The notes beneath the pieces are model-generated. The model made no database searches. It was not told where the DNA came from and saw only the letters and a list, made by a program, of their open reading frames with translations. Shown here piece by piece: positions 36,638 to 44,788 of a stretch of DNA of 64,000 bases. The stretch covers positions 53,304,477 to 53,368,476 of the forward strand of contig OU964918.1 in NCBI GenBank assembly GCA_918807975.1. The letters are read 5' to 3'. The stretch is from Aplidium turbinatum. Its lineage: Eukaryota; Chordata; Ascidiacea; Aplousobranchia; Polyclinidae. Each line of letters opens with the position of its first letter. Positions within the stretch are counted from its first letter, which is position 1. Made by a program: the position numbers and the translations under genes.

Positions 36638-38469
36638 GTCTTTACAGGCGTGTATCAGTGTTTCAGTATAATTTTCCAGAAAATAAAACTCTTTTAAGTT
36701 GTAAACTTAGGCTACAGAAGTGTTAACCTTCGACCCGTTCTTTACTGTATTGGAAGCGATCTTGGCCGGCAAAGATAGGAAGAATTTCCTGTATTACACA
36801 GCTTCAAAAGCTAAGCATGCAAATCAAAATGTTGATGCAGAACTTGATGACGATGCTACTTTCGAAATACCTCAAAATGATACAGGAGCACTGCATCTAG
36901 GCTACATAGACTAGAGGTAGAAGATGAATTTTTCTTGGTGTTGATGAAGCTTCGCATGGGTTTGTTTTATACAGACTTAGGCACAAGACTTGGTGTTACT
37001 TCTGCATTCGTACTGTACACCGTATTTTTTATTCATGAATGCATCTCATCTCATGTATTCAAGGTTGATTAGTTTGAACATATTCCGTCATCGTGATGTC
37101 ATCATAGCAGCCATGAAGCTAGACTTCAAAAAGGACTAGCCTACTCAAGCACCATGATCACCATCGACTGCACTGAAGTACGTCTCGAAACACCATCCTC
37201 ACTTCACCGTCAGTCGCAAACGTACTCGAACTATAAAAGTACGAACACTGCAAAGGCATTAGATTAATGGGAGTTGATCTAAGAAATGGGGCTATTATGT
37301 TTGTATCTCAGTTGTAGGCTACACTGGTAATGTGAGTGACAAAGAAATATGTCAGAGGAGTGGATGTTTCACCTTCTGAAGCAGAAAATAGCTGCTAATG
37401 CACTGCACTTCAATGATGTTGTTATGGCCGAAAAAAGGTTTCTTATAGAAAAAGATTTAGCCTACATGGTATTGGTCTACATTTGAATATCTCTCCTTTC
37501 CTAGGTAGGCCTCAAATGAGTGAAAACGATGTGTTGAATACACGAAGTATTGCACGCCATCGCATTCATGTATTGTAGAGAGTGGGCCATAAAAAAAATT
37601 CGTCAATTTCACATCTTCGACAGGAAAATACCAGTGACTATGCTTGGCATCACCAATGAAGTGTGGTTGGTTTGTTGCATATGTTATGCAGAATGAAAAG
37701 AAAATGTTGCAAGACAAGGTAGGCTACCACTAACGTGATCTATAATTCCCGGTCAAAATGCACACGCTCCACAATGGCCGTCCTAAATTGCCTTTCCTAG
37801 TCTGTTAGCCAACATTATGATTAAAACGAACAAGAACTGAAGTGTACCGATAACATACAACAATTCATAAACACAAAAAATTTACTTTCACCTGCCAGCG
37901 ACCTCACGCTTGCTTGCAATAACAAGAAACGCCTTCATAAACCGTAGAAAACAAGCGATTCTTAACCCTCAGACTCCGCGTAACTCAAACGTCACGCTCT
38001 GGTGATTTTGAATGTGCAAAAGGTCCATTACAGCGCCAGGTAAATTTGGCTTAGCCTACGCAAGATTTCGCAATTCAAGATTTAAAATGATGAAATATTT
38101 CACAGGTGTTTCAAATGATGGTGAAATCTGTGTTCATTTTTAGAAATATTCCATGACGTAAGATGCCAGCTAGGTCAAGTTGTAGACCATAACGGTTTTA
38201 TGTGACGTTTGATTTGGTGAACGATTGTCCGGAACACAAGGCTATATTTTCTCATTTAAACGATTTTAAATTATGTACTAAAGATATTAAATATGTGGAA
38301 GCAATAGTTTGGCAAAGCAGAAGTGGGGAAAAACGGCAAAAACATGACACGTAGGCCTACTACTAATAAATACTTGAATATATGGTGATTAATTCATATT
38401 TGCTTTAATGTTGATATTTCTTCTTGTTTGTTTATATTATTTGTTTTTTGTTTGCTTGCTTTTTATTAC

Positions 38470-38618
38470 TGTGTTGTGTTAGACTGCAACAGGTGGCAGT
38501 TGACATAGATGACCTTACAGGTCTTTCGTTGCCACCCCGCTGTGCTGATAGACACTCAATTTGTATGTACTTTTTGTTTGTTTATCGCCAGCAAAACAAT
38601 AAACTGAACTGAACTCTT
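38470..38618 (+). repeat. Possible LINE/SINE tail
   Basis: A GC-richer stretch ends in CAATAAACTGAACTGAACT. This short tandem tail is often seen at the 3' end of CR1/L2-like retroelements. No protein homology is clear. Confidence 0.35.
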
Positions 38619-38899
38619 CATTTTAAACCCCAGTAGAAAAATAAAAACAAAATTATATTTTCACTCTGGTTCAGACCAAAATTTGTTTTCCGGAGCCAAA
38701 TAAAAAATTTGGAGAAGTTCATACTCATAGCCAACAAGTTTTTAAAGTTTTTCTTGCTTAGTTTGGTGGTCTTTTTGGATGCATTAATCGATCTACTTTA
38801 TATGTAGGTTATGGAAAATTGTCAGTTTAAAAGTCATTAGTGTGTTCCATTCTTGTTTGATTGCAACAATGTTTATGAATGTATGGATAGGCTAATGAT

Positions 38900-38990
38900 A
38901 CAAATCAATAACTTTTTTTCCTAAAAGTCTGAACCTTAAAAAATTTGACCAGGCTAACACTCACAATAGTACTTCAATAAAATTTAATTT
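38900..38990 (-). repeat. Dispersed repeat R, copy 1
   Basis: The reverse complement matches 62599-62690: TTAAATTTTATTGAARTACT, then GTGAGTGTTARCCTGGTCAA, then AAGGTTCARACT. It is followed by a short AT-rich tandem repeat at 38990-39055. Confidence 0.65.
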
Positions 38991-39289
38991 ATAAACACAT
39001 AATTTAATTCATAAACGCATAATTTAAAAACACAACATAAATTAAATTTTTAACCTGTCAACGTTTTGCCACTTTTTCTCGTTCATTCAGATGCTAGTAT
39101 ATCGATTATTGCAGCTAGCACCAGTACTTTTTTTTTTCTGGACATGTTAATACTGTGGCAGTTTTATTTGATCGGCACCAGTCTTTTAATCCAAAACACT
39201 ATTTGACCGATCATGACGTATTTTTTTCATTCACCTCTTTCAAAGACAAAAGGAGAACAAACGAAAAAAATTGCATATTATATATCTTC

Positions 39290-39600
39290 TTCTTCAATTG
39301 CCTTGCCTGAACCAGGTATCGACGGCCTCAGATGAGTAATTAGACCAAATGTTCCTATTGTATGTTGCATGGATGATCGTTTCTGCTTTGTCGTTAAATT
39401 GCTTCAGATGTGTTTGTCTTTGTCTGCCAGGTGCCCGCTTTTCAAATATTTTACCAGTTAAAGAGAGATGCTCCACTTTTTGCTTTCTTATTACTGTATA
39501 TTGCCAAGAAATTTATGTTGTCTGGTTTTCATACTTTTTAACGGAGTTCTGGTTTGGTTCACTTGGTTTAAAACTTGTTTTCTTTGCCAGCCATATTATA
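39290..39600 (-). mobile_element. LINE ORF2 C-terminal remnant
   Basis: The - strand frame reads VEHLSLTGKIFEKRAPGRQR then QTHLKQFNDKAETI, matching the 'lltGki.gkR..GRqR..wld.l' block near the end of CR1/jockey-type LINE proteins. It is a short 3' fragment. Confidence 0.6.
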
Positions 39601-39834
39601 TATAATTTCTAATTTCAACACCTTTTTTTAACTGAATCAGTGGTGTGTACGATATTTGTCAGGCTGGTATTCCCAAGGATATGAGTTCGATACTACCCGG
39701 AAGCGCATCATTTTAAAGTAAATTCTAACCTGAAGTGACTCATCATTAGGCTACTGTATTTTGTGGTGAATTTTTAATTTGAATAGGCCTACAGCCCAAT
39801 TTTTTATGTCTTTTCAAATATGAGTAGGCCTAAT

Positions 39835-40725
39835 CAGTGGCGGCTCGTGTAATGGTGCTGTGGCGCTGCAGCACCACCAATTTTTTTGGCTCATTCTGCT
39901 CGTAAAACAAGTCGTGATTTTTCATTATTTTTGTTAAATTTGTTTAAGTTTGCAGACGTTTCCAACTTTTTCGCTTTGTCTGGAAGCGCCTTCTCAGAGA
40001 GGGAAACTACCTCGTTGTCACATGACTTCCACTCAAGCTTGACCGCTATCATTTCGCTCTGTGAGGCGCTGCGATTTTCCGTGCACCGAAGCGCGAGCGG
40101 CATAAAAGCAAACAAACCAAGTCGAAGTCACGTGACAATGACGTAGTTTACCAGTCTGGCAATGCTAACGCTCGTCGTTTTGGTGCTGGGTTGCCATACT
40201 GGCGCGCCTAGGGTTGCCATACTGGCGCCTAGGGTTGCCATATTGGCGATTTATCGCCAAATTCAAAAAAATTGCCCATTTTCAAAGGTGTTTGTCTACA
40301 TATTTGGGGTTTGGTTATTTGGTTCTTTTTTAACTATTTTTTAAAACCGATTTAGTTTAACTAACTATTAACTTACTTGCAGAACAATACATTGCAAAAG
40401 TGTTTAGCAACGCTTTCTGTCACAATAATGGCTGCAGCCAATTCACCAATTTAATTTATTTTTCCTTGTCTTAATACAAAAGAAACGATATAGTGGAAAT
40501 AAAATACAACAACGAAACCAACAAAAGGAAAAAGTTCAAACCGCAAAAGTTTTATCTTAACTTTTCATTACAATTTAAAGCTGAAGATGCGCACAGAATG
40601 CACCAAATTAAGTGTCATTATTCAAATTTTTCTGGGGGAGGCCCCCAGACCCCCCGCCGTTTTACTCGCCTTCGGTGAAGTATTAAGTTTTACTCGCTCT
40701 TCGTCTGTCCGCAGCACCGCCACTG
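39835..40725. mobile_element. hAT non-autonomous element, exact 8-bp duplication
   Basis: The ends are CAGTGGCGGCTCGTG and, reversed, CAGTGGCGGTGCTGCGG. GGCCTAAT is present exactly on both sides (39827-39834, 40726-40733). The interior holds tandem GGTTGCCATACTGGCGC units at about 40190-40250 and a GGGGGAGGCCCCCAGACC palindrome near 40633. No intact transposase. Confidence 0.85.
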
Positions 40726-40810
40726 GGCCTAATGAAGTTAAAGTTTTTTTAATTTGCTGGAATTTAAAAAATTCTTTGGGTAAGTTTCCGTTCGTCATGA
40801 GAGGATGTTG

Positions 40811-41896
40811 ATGCAACCTAGTTCGTACCCTGAACCTGGTTTTTTTTTTCGGTCATTTATCGGTCATTGATCGATTTTTTAGCAAAATGTCCGAAAAAAA
40901 TATAGTCAATTTGGTCAAAATGTCCGAAAAAATATATAGTCAATTGACTATATATGACCAATAATGACCGAAATAAATAAAAAATGACCGAATTTTTTCA
41001 AGTCATTTAGGACAAATGACCGAAAAGTCTCAGCAAAAAAAAAAACCCAGCCCTGAACAGTTCTTACCCTTAGTTCGTATCCTGAAAAGATCAAAAGAAA
41101 AAATTAAAAAAAGCTAAAGTCGTTGATCGTAGTTTCTGCAAACATTTAAAAATTTTCCCTCTGAAAAGATTGAGAGAAAAAATAGCACAAAGCCAGTAAA
41201 CTGAACATTGATGAAACCGTTTTTTTTAAAGAAGTGTTGTAACTTTTTACAGCCACCAAACTAACTTGTTGAAAGCAAAAATGTAATGCGTTGTTCGGTA
41301 AACACGGTCACGTCCTCTGGGTGCAACCTAGTTCGTACCCTGAACAGTTTGTACCCTCAGTTCGTACCCTGAAAAGATCGAAAGAAAAAATTCAAAAAAG
41401 CCGAAGTTGCTGATCGCAGTTTCCGCAAACAAACAAAAATTCTCAGGATTATTACCGGAAATTTTAAAATGTTTGCGGAAACTCCGATCTCAACTCTAAC
41501 CCTTTTAAAATGTTTGCGGAAACTGCAATCAGCGACTTCGGCAAACTCTTAGGATCATTACCGGAAATTTTAAAATGTTTGCGGAAACTGCGGAAAAACG
41601 GAAACTGCAATCAGCGACTTCGGCTTTGTTCTATTTTTTTCTATCGATCTTTTCAGTTTGTTTGTTTGCGGAAACTCCGAACAGCGACTTCCGCTTTTTT
41701 GAATTTTTTTTCGATCTTTTCAGGGTACGAACTGAGGGTACGAACTGTTCAGGGTACGAACTAGGTTGCATACAGAGGATGTGACCGTGTTTTCCGAACA
41801 ACACATTACATTTTTGCTTTCAACAAGTTAGTTTGGTGGTTGTAAAAAGTTACAACACTTCTTTAAAAAAACGGTTTCATCAATGTTCAGTTTACT
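40811..41896. repeat. Foldback repeat with GTTCGTACCCTGAA units
   Basis: Arms at about 41195-41430 and 41664-41896 are long inverted copies of each other. They include TGCAACCTAGTTCGTACCC and GTAATGYGTTGTTCGG words. A further diverged half copy precedes them from 40811. The centre (41440-41640) is a tandem of TTTGCGGAAACT and CAGCGACTTCGG units. A 215-bp insertion lies at 40836-41050. Confidence 0.7.
40836..41050. mobile_element. 215-bp T/A-rich MITE with 8-bp duplication
   Basis: It starts CTGGTTTTTTTTTTCGGTCA and ends AAAAAACCCAG. CCCTGAAC is exact on both sides (40828-40835, 41051-41058). The interior is made of GGTCATT/AATGACC words in both orientations, so it can fold back on itself. 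Confidence 0.8.
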
Positions 41897-42234
41897 ATGA
41901 GTTTTTGGGCAGTGTTTTTTAGCACACAATTTAGTTTAAAATGAAACGCTTCTGGGTAGTATAGAGCTCATATCCTTGGGAATACCAGCCTGACAAATAT
42001 CGTACGCGCCACTGATTCAATTCAAAAAAGCTGTTGAGATTACTTATAGTTATATACTTATACTGTATACAAAAAACAACAAATTTTTTTTTTAATTGGT
42101 TAAGCGGTTTTTGAGATACGGTTGTTTAAAATATTCACCACTAGGTGGTGATTTTATATCTGAGTGAAGTGGGCATGTAGGCCTTTTTGTTAACATATGG
42201 TGTTGTGCTCACATTATTAAGTATAAATATAAAT

Positions 42235-42300
42235 CAAATATAGTTATTACAATCTGAATCCTTCAGATAAGGATTCAGATAGTAATAACTATATTTGACT
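42235..42300. repeat. Near-perfect 30-bp stem hairpin
   Basis: TCAAATATAGTTATTAC and CTGAATCCTT are followed by the 5-nt loop CAGAT and then the inverted copy. I see one mismatch in about 30 paired bases. Downstream is no obvious gene. It could be a miniature MITE or a transcribed hairpin. Confidence 0.75.
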
Positions 42301-42413
42301 AATAGTTTTCATTGTTTTAAGTATAAATGTATGTATCCCCCTATTTTGGGGGTCAAGGAATTCAAATCTGAGTTCTAAAATGCATTTAAATCAATCCAAA
42401 TAGGTCAAAAAGG

Positions 42414-42925
42414 TGCAACCTATTCCCTCCCCTGAACAGTTTGTCCCCCAATTTTGTCCACTGAAAAGATCGTGAAAAAAAATATGACAGAGCCGAAGTC
42501 GCTGATCGTAGTTGCCGCAAAGATTTTTAAATTTTTTCCTTGAAAAAAATCGAGAAAAAATACAACAGAGCCAAAGTCGCTGATCGGAGTTGCTGCAAAC
42601 ATTTCAAAATGTTTCCTTTAAAATGATCAAGAGAAAAAATACAGAAGCGCCGAAGTCGCTGATCGGAGTTGACAAAACAGTTGACCACGCAAGGTATCTT
42701 GAAGTAATAGAACTTGATGAATCAAACCTTAATTTTGGGTTAGGGTTATTGATTTAAGGTTAGGGTTTGGGTTAGTCATACTTATTTTGTGGTGACCCTT
42801 AAAAACCCAAGGGAAAAATTATAAAATGTTTGTGGAAACTTTGTATATCAGCGACACCGGCATTGTTCTATTTTTTTCTCGATCTTTTCAGGGGACGAAG
42901 TGTTCAGGGGATGGAGTAGGTTGTA
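42414..42925. repeat. Second copy of the foldback family
   Basis: The inverted ends TGCAACCTATTCCCTCCCC and, reversed, TACAACCTACTCCATCCCC are followed by CTGAACA and CTGAAAAGATCG words as in 40811-41896. The inside repeats GCCGAAGTCGCTGATCG units. It is a diverged subfamily with CCCCT in place of the TACCCT word. Confidence 0.65.
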
Positions 42926-42939
42926 TTTGGGTCAAAATA

Positions 42940-44425
42940 GTATTTCAAAATCAGTTTTCATACTTTCCACATGACAAACTTCTGAAGCTATTTTTGGAAA
43001 AGTTTGGGATAATTTTTTTTTTAATCATGATCCATGATTCCCATTCTACTATAAAATGTATATATGATTTACAATTTAGTATTGACCATAGAAAATTTGC
43101 ATTATTGATCTTATAAATAATCTTGTAAACTTTATGCAAATTAAACACTAGGTTACTCTGTAACCATTGTCTTCAGACCGTTCGACAATCCATAACATTG
43201 GACAATGTTTCTATTCTTACTGGCATCCAACTTGTTGGGCTTTGTCGCAAAAAAAAAATGGTTTGTTATTTTTGCCAAAGTTTAACAAGTATGTTTGGCT
43301 GCTGTACACATTTTTAAAGAAAGCGTTTTATTGATAAACATTATACTTTTAGAAATTCACTGTATTTACAGTGCTGTATAAATAGTCGTCCCGTTTAAGA
43401 GTTTTAATATGTAAGATGCTCTATTATAGTTATTCACACAATGTCATTGACAATTTTATGGTGTATCACTTTGAAGTCTATACAAGCAAAAGATAATGCA
43501 AATGTTATGTAACATATTTGTGAGCTCTAGTAGTATTGTATGTTTTAAACTGCATAGTATATAATTAAAGAATAATTGAAAATCATTTTTCTATGATAAG
43601 CTTCTAACATTTCACTTGGCAGTCAAAGCCATAATTAACGACTGTATTGACCTAGTGTTGTGGTTTGCAACATACAACGATTAACATAGCGAAGAAGATT
43701 AAGCAACTGGGTAGTACCTAGCTTGTAAGTACAGAAAATCAATTTCCTTTGAATAAAACAGGAAAGTGAAATTCTTACAAACTTAAGAACCAAGCTAGGT
43801 TAATTCAAAGACATTTTGGTCCAATGTAAAAGTTTGGTTTCAAAGTAATTTTCACAAGATATTTTATTTAATTGCAGAAGTTTTTTCATTTTAGTTTAAT
43901 ATTGATATTAAATTCTCAAATTGCAAGACTTTCGACCACTGGCCACCTGTCTACAATTTACAGTGTTTTTTTGCATTTAATGATAAGAGCCTATGATTCA
44001 AGAAAAGCATCTACAATTCTACAAAGCATACAAACTGCCTTACATTAGTGAACAAGTGAAAGCAGAAAAAGATCAACAGCTTGCTTAAAAGAACATTCCT
44101 AAAAGGCATTATTAACTGCAGACAGAGGCCAACTATTTTAAACTTAAGGTTCTTTTCAGTGCAGTAAAGTTATAGAGTAGAAACTTAATTTGGATTGCTT
44201 CAGTGCTTCATTGTTTGGAATCAAATTAGGTACCGATATATTTTATTTGTTTTCTAACTCTGTCTGTGTTGCTACATAGTTCTTACTTAATTTTTTTATA
44301 CGTAATATGTACCCTACTTCATCCATTACACGTCGATATCTACTATGTAGTCTTTTATGTAGTCTATGTTTTTGACAAGGAATTGCAAAAAATGACACGT
44401 TTCTATGCCAAACACTTTCCTTTTT
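42940..44425. other. Intergenic spacer upstream of CECR2
   Basis: This is AT-rich. I see no gene, no clear repeat ends and no conserved promoter motif. It presumably includes part of the CECR2 upstream region, but nothing marks the transcription start. Confidence 0.4.
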
Positions 44426-44587
44426 CGGAATGGCCTGTTTCGGTGAGTCCGATTTGGTGAGTCCGATCCCTTAACGGGGGATATTTTCAATTTTTTTTTT
44501 AAATTATCAGGTACCGTAGCCTAATTATCATTGCTGTTTTAGGGTTAGGGGTTAGAGGTTAGGAACTCACCGAATAGTAGCAGACCC
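44426..44587. mobile_element. 196-bp MITE family, copy 2
   Basis: It starts CGGAATGGCC and ends GCAGACCC, as in 26464-26659. The flank TTCCTTTTT is exact on both sides (44417-44425, 44588-44596). It has fewer TCGGTGAGTCCGA units than copy 1. It lies about 200 bp upstream of the CECR2 start codon. Confidence 0.85.
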
Positions 44588-44788
44588 TTCCTTTTTATGT
44601 TCAATTTACAGCTATATTTATTTCATATTTCACAGCTAAATATTAGGAAACACAATCAAAGTAATAGGTAGGAGATGTAGTCACCTTAGTATTGCAATAC
44701 TTGGGGTAAACTTTAAATATCATTGGCTGTGTGGATTTTTTTGAAACATTAAATCAGAATTAACACTTGAGAGTGCTGTCTTGCGGAT

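Larger units (their letters stand above)
36089..38035 (+). mobile_element. ISL2EU-like (IS5-type DDE) DNA transposon
   Basis: The inverted ends start GACCTTTTGCA, and just inside them both carry AGAGCGTGACGTT. The transposase is spread over about 36720-37650 on the + strand, with DEFFLVLMKLRMGL, TIDCTEVRLETPSSL, QTYSNYKS, GNVSDKEICQRSG, DVVMAEKRFLIEKD and LNISPFL. This is the IS5/ISL2EU-type DDE pattern, with IDCTEV and VVMAEK carrying two of the acids. Most frame breaks coincide with TAGGCTA/TAGCCTA words at 36898, 37137, 37315 and 37458. The flanks CAATA and CATTA are similar but not identical. It contains a MITE at 36241-36637. Confidence 0.82.
35702..38236 (-). mobile_element. Older BEL/Pao solo LTR fossil, interrupted
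   Basis: The outer parts, 35702-36088 and 38036-38236, match the LTRs of the two BEL/Pao elements (GGTCTCAGCGGTAAACCATA at one end, GACGTTTGATTTGGTGAACG at the other). The exact 5-bp duplication CAAGG lies on both sides (35697-35701, 38237-38241). Nothing internal to an LTR element remains, so it is a solo LTR. It is clearly older than fossils 1 and 2. It was later split by the ISL2EU-like transposon at 36089-38035. Confidence 0.85.
39638..42014. mobile_element. Large element with ~90-bp inverted ends, containing later insertions
   Basis: The left arm (about 39630-39720) and right arm (about 41934-42020) are inverted copies containing CGATATTTGTCAGGCTGGTA and TTCCCAAGGATATGAG. The outer ends read CAGTGGYGYGTACG. 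Inside lie a hAT MITE (39835-40725) and the GTTCGTACCCTGAA foldback sequences. No transposase is seen. Confidence 0.65.

Noticed and set aside
40633-40665. GGGGGAGGCCCCCAGACC palindrome as a terminator
   Set aside because: It is part of the hAT element at 39835-40725 and lies in no transcription unit I can identify.
26560-42775. TTAGGG-like runs at about 26565, 36405 and 42740 as interstitial telomeres
   Set aside because: They are short and imperfect. The first two lie inside MITEs that explain them.
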